A stretch of 45,882 nt of DNA. It comes from Candidatus Binatia bacterium (GTDB lineage Bacteria; Vulcanimicrobiota; Vulcanimicrobiia; Vulcanimicrobiales; Vulcanimicrobiaceae). Where the stretch lies: NCBI GenBank assembly GCA_035541935.1, contig DATKMJ010000026.1, positions 1-45,882 of the forward strand. Reading direction: 5' to 3'. Below are positions 1 through 10,723 of this stretch, in pieces; positions within the stretch are counted from its first letter, which is position 1, and the number at the start of each line of letters is the position of its first letter. Under the pieces are notes generated by a model. It worked only from the letters and a program-made list of their open reading frames with translations. It ran no database searches and was not told the DNA's origin. The translations under genes were made by a program, and so were the position numbers.

Positions 1-2954
<2,954 letters not shown>

Positions 2955-2967
2955 GAACGGGATCGCG

Positions 2968-4428
2968 CTACGTGGCGAGCTTCGCCTTTACCAGCTCGTT
3001 CACGAGAGCGGGATCGGCCTTGCCACGCGATGCCTTCATCACCTGGCCGACGAGGAAGCCGGCAACGTTGGTCTTTCCTGCCTTATAATCCGCCACGACG
3101 GCCGGGTTCGCGGCGAGAACCTCGGCGACGAAGCCCTCGATCGCAGCGGGGTCGCTCGTCTGCGCGAGACCCTCGCGTTCGACGATCGCCGCCGGCGAGC
3201 CGGCGCCGTCCCACATGCGCGCAAGTAGCTCCTTCGCGATCTTCGAGTTGACGCGTTTCGACTCGACGAGCGCGATCAACTCGGCGAGATGCTCGGGCGC
3301 GACGCGCGACTCCGCGATGGCGACGCCCGTGTCGTTGGCGAGGCGCGAGAGATCGCCGAGAACAAAATTGCTCGACTGCTGCGCGTTGCCCGAGAGCGCG
3401 ACGACGCGATCGTAGTAGGCGCCGAGCGCGGCGCTCTCCACGAGCTGCGTTGCCTGCTTCGCCCCCACGCCATACTCGGCGGTATAGCGCTCGAAGCGCT
3501 CCGAGGGCAGCGTGGGAAGGCCGGTCTTGATCCGCTCGACGTCGGATCGCGAGAGCTCCAGCGGAACGAGATCCGGATCGGGAAAGTACCGGTAGTCGTG
3601 CGCTTCCTCTTTACTGCGCATCGAGTGCGTCACGCCGTTGACCTCGTCCCAGCCGCGCGTCTCCTGCACGACGCGTTGGCCCGCCGTCAGGAGCGCTATC
3701 TGGCGCTCGATCTCGCTCTCGATCGCGCGCTCGACCGAACGGAACGAGTTCATGTTCTTGATCTCGGTCTTCGTGCCGAGCTCGCTCGAGCCGGAGGGGC
3801 GGATCGAGACGTTGGCATCGCACCGTAGCGAGCCTTCCTCCATCTTCACGTCGCTGACCCCGAGAGCCAGGAGCGTGCGCCGCAGCGATGCCAGATAGCC
3901 GACCGCCTCCTGCGCGCTGTGGAGCTCCGGCTCCGAGACGCACTCCATCAACGGGACGCCGGCGCGATTGAAATCGACGAGCGAGTACGAGCTTCCGGCG
4001 ATTCGTCCGTCGCCGGATCCGGCGTGCGTGGATTTGCCCGTATCCTCTTCGAGATGGATGCGCGTCAGCCGGCACTCTTTGATCGTTCCGTCCTCGAGCC
4101 AGTATTTCACGGAGCCGCCGACGGCGAGCGGCATGTCGTACTGCGAGATCTGGTAATCCTTGGGCATATCCGGATAGAAGTAGTTCTTCCGGTCGAACTT
4201 CGAAAACGCGGGAATCTCCGATCCGAAGGCGAGACCTGCGGTGACGATCAACTCGATCGCCTTCGCGTTGGGCACCGGCAGCGCGCCGGGCATGCCCAAG
4301 CAGACCGGACAGATCTTCGTGTTCGGCTCGCCGCCGAACTCGTTGGCGCAGCCGCAGAACATCTTCGAGACCGTCTTGAGCTCGACGTGACACTCGACGC
4401 CGATCACCGCTTCGTACGAAACGCTCAC
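2968..4428 (-). CDS. gatB: Asp-tRNA(Asn)/Glu-tRNA(Gln) amidotransferase subunit B
   Basis: GatB binds misacylated Glu-tRNA(Gln) or Asp-tRNA(Asn), phosphorylates the carboxylate with ATP and accepts ammonia from GatA. The 486-residue product begins with the family N-terminus (SYEAVIGVECHVEL), followed by the zinc-binding cysteines in CGCANEF and CPVCLGMPG, the conserved FDRKNYFYPDMPKDYQISQ block and the YRYFPDPDL block. The helical, YqeY-like tRNA-binding tail occupies roughly the last 150 residues. The start is a GTG at 4426-4428, chosen because it overlaps the gatA stop (GTGA), has AGGAG about 9 nt upstream and begins the conserved domain. The frame stays open further upstream but there only shadows gatA. 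Length is normal. Confidence 0.96.
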   Translation of the reverse strand: MSVSYEAVIGVECHVELKTVSKMFCGCANEFGGEPNTKICPVCLGMPGALPVPNAKAIELIVTAGLAFGSEIPAFSKFDRKNYFYPDMPKDYQISQYDMPLAVGGSVKYWLEDGTIKECRLTRIHLEEDTGKSTHAGSGDGRIAGSSYSLVDFNRAGVPLMECVSEPELHSAQEAVGYLASLRRTLLALGVSDVKMEEGSLRCDANVSIRPSGSSELGTKTEIKNMNSFRSVERAIESEIERQIALLTAGQRVVQETRGWDEVNGVTHSMRSKEEAHDYRYFPDPDLVPLELSRSDVERIKTGLPTLPSERFERYTAEYGVGAKQATQLVESAALGAYYDRVVALSGNAQQSSNFVLGDLSRLANDTGVAIAESRVAPEHLAELIALVESKRVNSKIAKELLARMWDGAGSPAAIVEREGLAQTSDPAAIEGFVAEVLAANPAVVADYKAGKTNVAGFLVGQVMKASRGKADPALVNELVKAKLAT

Positions 4429-5915
4429 GCCCGCGCTCCTTCGAAAGCGGGTTTGCGCGCGAGCGCGTGCTGCGTCGCGCGCTCGTACGCGTGCGCGGCG
4501 CCGAGCAGCAGCGGCTCGCCGAAGAGCGGTGCGCAGAGCTGGAGGCCGATCGGCATCGGCAGGCTCCCGCCCTCCGGCGTCGCCCAGCCGCACGGCACGC
4601 TGAGCGCCGGCAGGCCCGCGAGCGACATCGGAATCGTGTAGTAATCCATGAGGTACATGCTGTACGGATCGCTCTTCGCGTCGAACTCGAACGCGGGACA
4701 ACTCGCCGCGGGGCACGCGATGAGGTCGCACGCCGCATAGGCTCGTTCGAAATCGCGCGCGATGAGCGTCCGCGCCTTCTGCGCGCGGACGTAGTAGGCG
4801 TCGTAGTAGCCGCTCGAGAGCGCGTGCGTGCCGATCAGGATGCGGCGCTTTACTTCGGGCCCAAAACCGGCGGCGCGCGTCTTGTCGTACATCTGCCGCA
4901 CGTCGTCGCCCTCGACTCGCAGGCCGTAACGTACGCCGTCGAACCGCGCAAGGTTCGACGAGCACTCCGCCGGCGCGATCAAATAGTAGGTCGGCAGGCC
5001 GTACTCGGCGGTCGGCAGCGCTACCTCGACGAGTTCGGCGCCGAGTCTTTCGAGATCGCGGTAGGCCGCGCGATAGAGCGCCTCCATCTCGCTTCCGAGC
5101 GGCTTCGGATCGAACTCTCGGACGATGCCGATCCGCAGGCCGCGCAGATCGTCCCGCAGCGCCGTCGCGGTCTTCTCCACCGGCCGGTCGATCGAGGTTG
5201 CGTCCATCGGATCGTACCCAGCCATCGCGTCGTAGGCGAGCGCGGCATCCTCGACCGTTCGCGTCAGCGGGCCGATCTGATCGAGGCTCGACGCGAACGC
5301 GATCAAGCCGTAGCGCGAGACGCGTCCGTAGGTCGGCTTGAAGCCGATGAGATTACAGAACGCGCCGGGCTCGCGAATCGAGCCGCCGGTGTCGCTCCCG
5401 AGTCCGATCGCCGCCTCGTACGCGGCGACGGCGGCCGACGATCCACCGCTCGATCCACCCGGGACGCGACCCGTATCGTATGGATTGCGCGTCACGCCGA
5501 GCGCGGAGTTCTCGCACGAACTGCCCATCGCGAACTCGTCGCAGTTCGTCTTGCCGATCGGAACGGCGCCCGCTTCGATCATCCGCGCGACGGCGGTCGC
5601 CGTGTACGGCGCGATCCAATGCTCGAGGATCTTGCTGCCGCACGTCGTGCGCGTGCCGTCGAGGCACATGTTGTCTTTGACCGCCAGCGGAACTCCGGCC
5701 AGCGGAAGACGCTCGCCGGCGCGCACCCGCTCGTCGACGCGCGCGGCATGCGCGCGCGCGCGGTCTGCGAGCACGGTCAGGTAGGCGCCGATCGTTCCGT
5801 CGGCGCGCTCGACGTGAGCGAGGGTCGCTTCCGCGATCTCGGCCGCGCTGATGCTGCCCGATGCAATGTCGCGCGCGATCTGCGCCGCGCTGCGTTCGAT
5901 CCGCTCGTCGGCCAT
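4425..5915 (-). CDS. gatA: Asp-tRNA(Asn)/Glu-tRNA(Gln) amidotransferase subunit A
   Basis: Amidase subunit of GatCAB. It hydrolyses glutamine and channels ammonia to GatB. The 496 residues contain the amidase-signature Ser-cisSer-Lys triad: Lys80 in PLAVKDNM, cis-Ser155 in the GGSSGGSS loop (153-160) and nucleophile Ser179 in GSDTGGSIREPG. The ammonia-tunnel and C-terminal regions are complete and the length is typical (about 485-490). It lies 3 nt after gatC and overlaps gatB by 4 nt, giving the order gatC-gatA-gatB. An intact GatCAB suggests that this organism makes Gln-tRNA(Gln), Asn-tRNA(Asn) or both by the indirect transamidation route. Which tRNA it serves cannot be decided from this window. 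Confidence 0.97.
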   Translation of the reverse strand: MADERIERSAAQIARDIASGSISAAEIAEATLAHVERADGTIGAYLTVLADRARAHAARVDERVRAGERLPLAGVPLAVKDNMCLDGTRTTCGSKILEHWIAPYTATAVARMIEAGAVPIGKTNCDEFAMGSSCENSALGVTRNPYDTGRVPGGSSGGSSAAVAAYEAAIGLGSDTGGSIREPGAFCNLIGFKPTYGRVSRYGLIAFASSLDQIGPLTRTVEDAALAYDAMAGYDPMDATSIDRPVEKTATALRDDLRGLRIGIVREFDPKPLGSEMEALYRAAYRDLERLGAELVEVALPTAEYGLPTYYLIAPAECSSNLARFDGVRYGLRVEGDDVRQMYDKTRAAGFGPEVKRRILIGTHALSSGYYDAYYVRAQKARTLIARDFERAYAACDLIACPAASCPAFEFDAKSDPYSMYLMDYYTIPMSLAGLPALSVPCGWATPEGGSLPMPIGLQLCAPLFGEPLLLGAAHAYERATQHALARKPAFEGARA

Positions 5916-5918
5916 CGG

Positions 5919-6206
5919 CTACTCCGCGATGATGCGGGGCACGCGAAAGAAGCCGCCCTGCCGCTGCGGCGCCTCCGCGAGGACGCGCTCGCGATCGAGG
6001 CACGGGCGCAAAACGTCGTCGCGCGCGACGTTGCGCGACTCCACGACCTGCGCCGTCGCCGGCACGCTCGCGATATCGAGTTCCGCGAGCGCGTTGACGT
6101 GCCCGAGCAGATCGCCGAGCTGCCGCCCGAAGGTTTCCACCTCTTCGTCGGTTAGTGCGAGGCGCGCCAGCTTGGCGACGTACGCGATGTCGATGCTATC
6201 GGGCAA
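5919..6206 (-). CDS. gatC: Asp-tRNA(Asn)/Glu-tRNA(Gln) amidotransferase subunit C
   Basis: Small structural subunit that wraps GatA and GatB together. The 95 residues match the family in length and layout: N-terminal helices containing VAKLARLALTDEEVE, a central LLGHVNALAELDI segment, then the conserved acidic/arginine stretch ending in GGFFRVPRIIAE, the typical FxVPxII terminus. The start overlaps the end of the rlmD-like gene by 11 nt and the stop is 3 nt before gatA, so it is co-transcribed with both. Nothing is unusual. Confidence 0.95.
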   Translation of the reverse strand: MPDSIDIAYVAKLARLALTDEEVETFGRQLGDLLGHVNALAELDIASVPATAQVVESRNVARDDVLRPCLDRERVLAEAPQRQGGFFRVPRIIAE

Positions 6207-7584
6207 GGTGCGAATACTCCAGTCGAACGAGGATCTCGACGTGCCCCGTCTGCGGAAACATATCGAACGGCTGCACGGTGTCGAGCCGGTAGCCTTTGGC
6301 CACGAGGAACTTGGAATCCCGTGCGAGCGTCGCCGGGTCGCATGAGAGATACCACAGCGTAGGGACGCAAGCGCGCGCGACCGCGCCGAGCGTCACCTCG
6401 TCGCAGCCTTTGCGCGGAGGATCGAGAAAGACGACGGCGGCCTCGCGCAGCGCTTCTTCGAATTTCGGCGTCCCCGCGAGCAACTCGACCCGGCCGGGAT
6501 CGAAGCGCGCCCGCTCGTTGAGGCCGTTCCGGCGCGCGTTCGCGCGCGCCTCGGTCACGGCTTGCGGGCTCTCCTCTATCCCGTAGACCGTCGCGCCGTG
6601 CTTTGCAAAGAAGAGCGCGAACGTTCCGACGCCGCAGTAGAGGTCGAGGATTCTCCCGCCGCCTTCGATCCACGGCTCTATGAAGGCGAAGACCCGCCCG
6701 ACCATCTCGACGTTGACCTGAAAGAACGAGCCGGCTGAGAACCGGTAGAGGACGCCGCCGACGGACTCCTCGATCTCGCCGTCGCCCGCGACGACCGATT
6801 GACGTCTGCCGAGGATCGCGTTCGCGCTCGCGAGATCGAAGGAGTTCGCCACGCCCGCGAGACCGGGGAGATCGCGCAGCAGCGCCGGCGCGGCGCGACG
6901 GACGCTCTCCGAGCGGCGCGCCGTCGTGACGGTCAAGACGCTGCGCTGCGACGCGCCCGCGTTTCGTAGAACGAGATGGCGCGCTTCACCCAGCATCGCC
7001 CGCACCGGCGCTTCGTTTCGCGCTTTGGTTATCGCTTTGAGATCGGCGTCGAGCGGCTCCGCGACCACGGGACAAGCGTCGATCGAAACGACGGCGTGGG
7101 TCCGCTGGCGGTAGAATCCGAGCGACGGCGGATCGGTGCGATCGTCCACGACGAGCGCCATCTTGTTGCGGTAGGCGCGCGGCGTCTCCATGCCGATCGT
7201 CGGCCGCACGTCTACGGCGTGCAGACCGCCGATGCGCTCGAGCGCCTCGCGAACGACGCCTTGTTTCCAGGCGAGCTGGGCCGGATAGGCAAGATGCTGC
7301 ACCTGACACCCGCCGCAGGCGCCGAAGACTGGGCAGAATGGCTCCGCGCGCTGCGGCGACGGCTCGAGGATCTCGACGAGATTGGCTACCGCGTAGCGTT
7401 GTTTGACGGAAGCGACTTTGACGCGGGCACGCTCGCCGGGCAACGCTCCGAAGCAAAAGACGACGATGCCGCCGGCACGGCCGACTCCTTGACCGTTGGC
7501 GAGCAGATCGGTGAATGCGAGCTCGAGTTCGACGCCGATCCGGAGCGCCGTTCCGGCGTTAGGCGCTCTCTCTTTGCTCGTCAA
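6196..7584 (-). CDS. rlmD: 23S rRNA (uracil-5-)-methyltransferase, RlmD/TrmA family
   Basis: SAM-dependent enzyme that methylates C5 of a uridine in 23S rRNA. The 462-residue layout is: N-terminal TRAM RNA-binding domain (about 15-75, with NGQGVGR), a [4Fe-4S] site of CPVFGACGGC form plus a later Cys in DACPVV, a central RNA-recognition domain, the SAM-binding LDLYCGVGTF, the FLDPPRKG motif and the nucleophile-bearing YLSCDPATLARD near the C-terminus. The iron-sulfur cysteines argue for RlmD or RlmCD over TrmA. U747 and U1939 cannot be told apart by eye, so the symbol is provisional. It sits between a 73-residue membrane protein (26 nt overlap) and gatC (11 nt overlap), within a translation-related operon. 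Confidence 0.88.
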   Translation of the reverse strand: MTSKERAPNAGTALRIGVELELAFTDLLANGQGVGRAGGIVVFCFGALPGERARVKVASVKQRYAVANLVEILEPSPQRAEPFCPVFGACGGCQVQHLAYPAQLAWKQGVVREALERIGGLHAVDVRPTIGMETPRAYRNKMALVVDDRTDPPSLGFYRQRTHAVVSIDACPVVAEPLDADLKAITKARNEAPVRAMLGEARHLVLRNAGASQRSVLTVTTARRSESVRRAAPALLRDLPGLAGVANSFDLASANAILGRRQSVVAGDGEIEESVGGVLYRFSAGSFFQVNVEMVGRVFAFIEPWIEGGGRILDLYCGVGTFALFFAKHGATVYGIEESPQAVTEARANARRNGLNERARFDPGRVELLAGTPKFEEALREAAVVFLDPPRKGCDEVTLGAVARACVPTLWYLSCDPATLARDSKFLVAKGYRLDTVQPFDMFPQTGHVEILVRLEYSHLAR

Positions 7585-7780
7585 GCGCCTTGAGCAACGA
7601 GTTCGCTTCGTCGATCAGTTGCTGAATGCGCTGCGACGTCGGATCCTCGCGACGGCCGGCGTTAACCAGGCGCAACGACATGTAGCCGAGCGCCGCGCCG
7701 AGCACGGCGATGCCAACTCCGAAACCGATCCAGAAGAGAATGCGGCGATCGGGCTGCGGCGTCGAATCGGGCGATTCCAT
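7559..7780 (-). CDS. Small single-pass membrane protein, unknown function
   Basis: A 73-residue protein not recognised as any named family. A polar, proline-containing N-terminus (1-13) is followed by one clear transmembrane segment at about 14-37 (ILFWIGFGVGIAVLGAALGY) and a charged C-terminal helix (about 48-73) that could form a coiled coil. Arginines flank both ends of the membrane segment. It appears to be the first gene of the minus-strand operon and overlaps the rlmD-like start by 26 nt, which favours a real translated gene. No function can be assigned. Confidence 0.7.
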   Translation of the reverse strand: MESPDSTPQPDRRILFWIGFGVGIAVLGAALGYMSLRLVNAGRREDPTSQRIQQLIDEANSLLKALDEQRESA

Positions 7781-7850
7781 GGAACCTACGTTCGCGGCGC
7801 CAAGAGGGCCGGACCTGCGGGAACGCTAACGGATGGCGACCGCATCATTC

Positions 7851-7938
7851 GGAGAGGTGGCAGAGCGGTTGAATGTACTCGCTTGGAAAGCGAGCAGAGG
7901 TGATGAGCCTCTCGAGGGTTCGAATCCCTCCCTCTCCG
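7851..7938 (+). tRNA. tRNA-Ser (anticodon GGA)
   Basis: An 88-nt class II tRNA. The acceptor stem pairs GGAGAGG (7851-7857) with CCTCTCC (7931-7937), and the discriminator is G7938. The anticodon stem CTCGC/GCGAG closes the loop TTGGAAA, placing anticodon GGA at 7885-7887, which reads UCC and UCU. The long variable arm around 7895-7912 is diagnostic for Ser/Leu, and the T arm contains GGTTCGAATCC. CCA is not encoded: GAG follows the discriminator. It is divergent from the rlmD/gatCAB/mutS2 operon and is followed by partial copies of its own 3' half. Confidence 0.96.
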
Positions 7939-7955
7939 AGTTTAACAAACGCTTC

Positions 7956-7979
7956 TTCGAACCCGAGAGAGGCTCATCA
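7956..7979 (-). repeat. Inverted partial copy of the tRNA-Ser variable/T arm
   Basis: Read on the minus strand, these 24 bases match tRNA positions 7901-7924 (variable arm into T arm) at 22 of 24 positions. The two differences are adjacent, TC in place of GA. The copy starts 18 nt after the tRNA end. The tRNA 3' half and this inverted copy could also pair as one long hairpin in a read-through transcript. Origin is unknown; a footprint of recombination at the tRNA is one explanation. Confidence 0.85.
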
Positions 7980-8020
7980 GCGCAGCGAGCGCAGCGAGCG
8001 AAGCGGTTCTTAAAACTCGG

Positions 8021-8050
8021 GGCCCCGCGCGGCAACGCCGCGTGGGGGCC
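8021..8050. terminator. GC-rich stem-loop downstream of tRNA-Ser
   Basis: GGCCCCGCGCGGC (8021-8033), loop AAC, then GCCGCGTGGGGGCC (8037-8050). Twelve Watson-Crick pairs and one G-T wobble form, with a single bulged G. No T-run follows, so it is not a canonical intrinsic terminator. It could end or stabilise the tRNA precursor, or belong to the repeat structure around it. Confidence 0.45.
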
Positions 8051-8052
8051 GG

Positions 8053-8083
8053 CTCTCGAGGGTTCGAATCCCTCGCTCTCCGA
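8053..8083 (+). repeat. Direct partial copy of the tRNA-Ser 3' end
   Basis: Thirty of 31 bases match tRNA-Ser positions 7909-7939, including the T arm, the 3' acceptor strand and the discriminator; the only change is C to G just before CTCTCC. No 5' half (acceptor, D arm or anticodon) is present nearby, so this is not a second functional tRNA. The copy lies 144 bp downstream of the original in the same orientation. Such 3'-end duplications are the usual product of tRNA-targeting integrases, so it may be an att-site remnant. Confidence 0.85.
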
Positions 8084-8106
8084 ATTGAGCGAAGCGGTGA
8101 TTTGAA

Positions 8107-8673
8107 ATGTCGAAGAATTGCGGCGTCGTCGGGGTATCCGATCACGGCGGTTGGGCGATTTTGGTGACGGCGACGCGCGACGGCGCGCTTCTCGACCGCC
8201 GCCGGGTGGAGCTCGTCGCCGACGATCTGCCGGCGATTCCCCATCACCACGAAGCGCAGTTGCTACCGATCGACAAAGGGGTAGCGCTGGTCGAGCGGGT
8301 GCGCGCGTCGGCGGAGCGACATGCGGCGCGTGCCTTGGACGCCGTGGCAGCGGTGGTGCCGAAAATCCTCGGCGTTGCGCTGCGCACTCGGCCCGAGCTT
8401 CCGCCCACGATAGCCGAGCGAATACGAGATCATCGAGCGCGCAACGTCGCCGATTGGGTGATGTACCGCAACGCGCTTGCAGCCGCCGCCGAAGCGCGCG
8501 GTTGGCCGGTGTATTGGTACGATCCCAAAAAGGTAACGGATTCGGCTAGCGAAGCGCTCGCCGTTGACTTCGACGCCTACTTTTCAGAGATGCGGGCGGA
8601 GGTAGGGCCGCCTTGGAACGCCGACCACAAGCTCGCCTTCGCCGCTGCGATAACGGCGGCTAGGGCGCGTTAG
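8107..8673 (+). CDS. Hypothetical protein
   Basis: A 188-residue soluble protein that I do not recognise. The N-terminus (GVVGVSDHGGWAILVTA) looks like the first strands of an alpha/beta fold. A possible second conserved block lies in RARNVADWVMYRNALAAAAEARGW, followed by VYWYDPKK and a C-terminal VGPPWNADHKLAFAAAI. There is no signal peptide or membrane segment. The start ATG follows the tRNA-derived repeats by 23 nt with no strong ribosome-binding site. The 3' end overlaps the convergent superoxide dismutase gene by 14 nt. Position beside a tRNA with a duplicated 3' end could mean it arrived by transfer, but base composition looks like its neighbours. Confidence 0.72.
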   Translation: MSKNCGVVGVSDHGGWAILVTATRDGALLDRRRVELVADDLPAIPHHHEAQLLPIDKGVALVERVRASAERHAARALDAVAAVVPKILGVALRTRPELPPTIAERIRDHRARNVADWVMYRNALAAAAEARGWPVYWYDPKKVTDSASEALAVDFDAYFSEMRAEVGPPWNADHKLAFAAAITAARAR

Positions 8674-9274
8674 GGAGCCTAGACTCGCACGCTTTCCAAT
8701 CGAGGTTGGCAAAGAAGGCTTCGATATAGCGACCCTTCTCGGCGGGCTTGTAATCCTTGATGTAGGCGTGTTCCCAGAGATCCATCACGACGATCGGCGC
8801 GAACCCGGCGATATGGCCGTTTTCGTGGTCGCCGATCCAGTGATTCGTGACGCGCCCGTTCGTCGTGTCGCAGTAGGCGATCGCCCAGCCGACGCCGCGC
8901 ATGCCGCCGACGGCTACGAAATCCTTCTTCCACTCGTCGAAGCCGCCGAACGATTCGCCGAGCGCATCGTAGAGCCGGCCGCCGGTCATATCGCCCGGCC
9001 GCCGCGTTAGGTTATCGAAGTAATACTCGTGCAGCCGCATGCCGTTGTACTCAAATCCAAGCCGCCGAACGAGCTCGGCATAGGCGGGGTCGGCGCCCGA
9101 AGCCTTGCCGGCCGCCCGAATCTCGTTCAGGCGTTCGTTCAAGAGGTTCGTATTCTTAACGTAACCTTCGTAGAGTCCAAAGTGCAGCTCGAGCGTCGCG
9201 TCGGAGATCCCGTGCAGTTCGGAGAGATCCCATTTCTTCGGCGCGTACGGCGCCGGGGGCGCATGAAGTGTCAT
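8660..9274 (-). CDS. Superoxide dismutase, Fe/Mn family
   Basis: Converts superoxide to oxygen and hydrogen peroxide. The 204-residue product has the Fe/Mn SOD helical N-domain and alpha/beta C-domain. The four metal ligands are visible as His31 (LELHFGLYEGYV), His82 (RLHEYYFDNL), Asp165 and His169 (VMDLWEHAYIKDY). Metal preference cannot be read with confidence. No signal peptide is present, so it is probably cytoplasmic. It lies downstream of aroE on the same strand with a 45-nt gap, and its 3' end overlaps the convergent hypothetical gene by 14 nt. The sequence MTLHAPPAPYAPKKWDLSEL before the core is a normal SOD N-terminus. Confidence 0.95.
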   Translation of the reverse strand: MTLHAPPAPYAPKKWDLSELHGISDATLELHFGLYEGYVKNTNLLNERLNEIRAAGKASGADPAYAELVRRLGFEYNGMRLHEYYFDNLTRRPGDMTGGRLYDALGESFGGFDEWKKDFVAVGGMRGVGWAIAYCDTTNGRVTNHWIGDHENGHIAGFAPIVVMDLWEHAYIKDYKPAEKGRYIEAFFANLDWKACESRLPNAP

Positions 9275-9319
9275 GGAGTCGCGATACCCGCGCAGCGCGT
9301 GTGCTAAACGCAGCGGCTG

Positions 9320-10057
9320 CTAGGCGCCGGCAACGCGATCGAGATGCGCGAGCCAGAAATCGAAGCTGGCGCGCGCCTGCGCCTCCAGCATCGCGTCGCC
9401 GGGAACGACCTCGCGGCCGAGCCGGCGCGCCAGCGTCGTGCGTCTACCGTAATTAGCGTCCATCACGAGATCGGCGCGGGCGAGCGAATCGACGATCTCT
9501 TGCGGGATCTCCGCCTCGGGCGGAAGCGTGCTGACGACGATCTCCGGCGGGTTCGTGCTCGGCCACGGCCGCGCTTCGAAACGACGGCAGGCCCGATCCG
9601 CCTGCTCGGCGTCGCGGCCCCAGACGAAGGTATAGGCGTCGTTGTCGTGCAGTTCGGCGAGAATCGCGCGCGCCGTCGCGCCGTAGCCGAGCACGCCGAC
9701 GCGTTTCAGCGAGATGGACTCGTCGAGCAGCGCCTCGATGGCGGTGCGCGCGCCGATGCCGTCGGTGTTCGTTCCGACGATCTGTCGCCCGAAGAAGATC
9801 GTGTTGACGGCCTCGGCGCGACGCGCTTCCTCAGTCAGCGTCTCGCAGGCCGCCTCGGCTTCTTCCTTGAGCGGGTACGTGACGTTGCAGCCGGTGTAGG
9901 CTTGCTCGCGCAACCGGCGGATCGCGGCGGCGCCGTCGCCGAGCGGCACGCGGATCGCGACGTAGCTGCCGTCGATCTCGGCTTCGTCTAAGTAGGCGCG
10001 ATGGAGGGCGGGGCTCGCGCTGTGGTCGACTGGGTCGCCGATGACGGCGAGCTTCAC
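9320..10057 (-). CDS. aroE: Shikimate dehydrogenase
   Basis: NADPH-dependent reduction of 3-dehydroshikimate to shikimate in aromatic amino acid synthesis. The 245 residues are somewhat shorter than the usual 270. Substrate-site motifs are DPVDHSASPALH (8-19), catalytic Lys64 in NVTYPLK and Asp99 in TNTDG. The nucleotide-binding loop is VGVLGYGATAR (about 120-130). The start is a GTG at 10055-10057 that overlaps the upstream HAD gene stop in a GTGA, and the conserved domain begins right there. The frame stays open upstream but there only shadows the HAD gene. The FVWGRD strand after the glycine loop is the expected cofactor-specificity region. Call is good; quinate activity cannot be excluded. 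Confidence 0.92.
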   Translation of the reverse strand: MKLAVIGDPVDHSASPALHRAYLDEAEIDGSYVAIRVPLGDGAAAIRRLREQAYTGCNVTYPLKEEAEAACETLTEEARRAEAVNTIFFGRQIVGTNTDGIGARTAIEALLDESISLKRVGVLGYGATARAILAELHDNDAYTFVWGRDAEQADRACRRFEARPWPSTNPPEIVVSTLPPEAEIPQEIVDSLARADLVMDANYGRRTTLARRLGREVVPGDAMLEAQARASFDFWLAHLDRVAGA

Positions 10058-10536
10058 GCGCGGCGTCCCCGCAACATCAACCGCTCGAAGAACCGAAAGA
10101 CGCGGGTTACGGCAAAGTCTTTTAGCTCGATCGGTTCGGTGAGGATCGTGTAGAGACCGCAGAGCTTTCCGCCGAGGACGTCGGTGAAGAGCTGGTCGCC
10201 GACGACCGCGATCTCGCGCCGGCGCATGCGCAGACGCTTTTTCGCCCGCAAAAATCCGAAGGGCAGCGGCTTGAGCGCGTTCGGAAAGCAAGCGACGTCG
10301 AGTTGCGCCGCCAGCCGCTTCACGCGTTCTGAGAAGTTGTTCGAGAGCATGACGATGCGAAAACCGCGATCGTGGGCCCGCGCTACCCAGTCGAGATGCT
10401 CTCGGGTGAGCTCGCTCTCTCGAAAGCCGACCAGCGTGTTGTCGAGGTCGAGGATGAGCCCTCGAATCCCCGCCGCCTCGAGCTCTTCGTGCGATACGTC
10501 GTGGAGACGCGGGGCGAAGCGGTCGGGGCCGAGCAT
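10054..10536 (-). CDS. YqeG-family HAD-IIIA phosphatase
   Basis: A 160-residue HAD hydrolase of the YqeG type. The signature aspartates are Asp30 and Asp32 in LILDLDNTL; motif II appears as IVMLSNN, and the C-terminal acidic motif as VVGDQLFTDVLGG. Family members in other bacteria resemble phosphatidylglycerol-phosphate phosphatases, but substrate cannot be inferred here. In Firmicutes yqeG lies beside aroE, and the same pairing is seen here with a GTGA overlap. I place the start at the ATG 10534-10536 with AGAGG just upstream; an in-frame extension to 10647 is possible but would add a polar tail unlike the family. It is divergent from nrdJ. Confidence 0.88.
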   Translation of the reverse strand: MLGPDRFAPRLHDVSHEELEAAGIRGLILDLDNTLVGFRESELTREHLDWVARAHDRGFRIVMLSNNFSERVKRLAAQLDVACFPNALKPLPFGFLRAKKRLRMRRREIAVVGDQLFTDVLGGKLCGLYTILTEPIELKDFAVTRVFRFFERLMLRGRRA

Positions 10537-10675
10537 TGCCTCTGCGTTGTACCGGTTATCCCCGGTATCCTCGGCCCTGTCCACACGCCCTCCACTCGCC
10601 TGCCCCGCGGCCGGGCGCGTCTCCACCGATTCCCCCGAGATAGCCACAGCACGCCCACAAGGATTTCAGGCCGGA

Positions 10676-10723
10676 CCCCAATATCTTGTGGTAAACGGCG
10701 CGATATGGCACAATAGGTATCCT
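10676..10723 (+). promoter_or_regulatory. Pair of NrdR-like boxes upstream of nrdJ
   Basis: The first 16-mer (10676-10691, CCCCAATATCTTGTGG) matches the NrdR consensus core CwAtATaTwG at nine of ten positions. The second (10708-10723, GCACAATAGGTATCCT) keeps the left half CACAATA and is weak on the right. Corresponding positions are 32 bp apart, the three-turn spacing typical of paired NrdR boxes. A TAGAAT hexamer at 10734-10739 could be the -10 element, which would place box 2 near the -35 region as expected for a repressor. The gene controlled is a ribonucleotide reductase, which supports the reading. Confidence 0.6.

Noticed and set aside
4429-4965. In-frame upstream extension of gatB
   Set aside because: It overlaps gatA in another frame and has no GatB similarity; the GTG at 4428 has a ribosome-binding site and the family N-terminus.
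8053-8083. A second tRNA-Ser gene
   Set aside because: Only the T arm and the 3' acceptor strand are present; no D arm, anticodon arm or 5' acceptor strand lies upstream.
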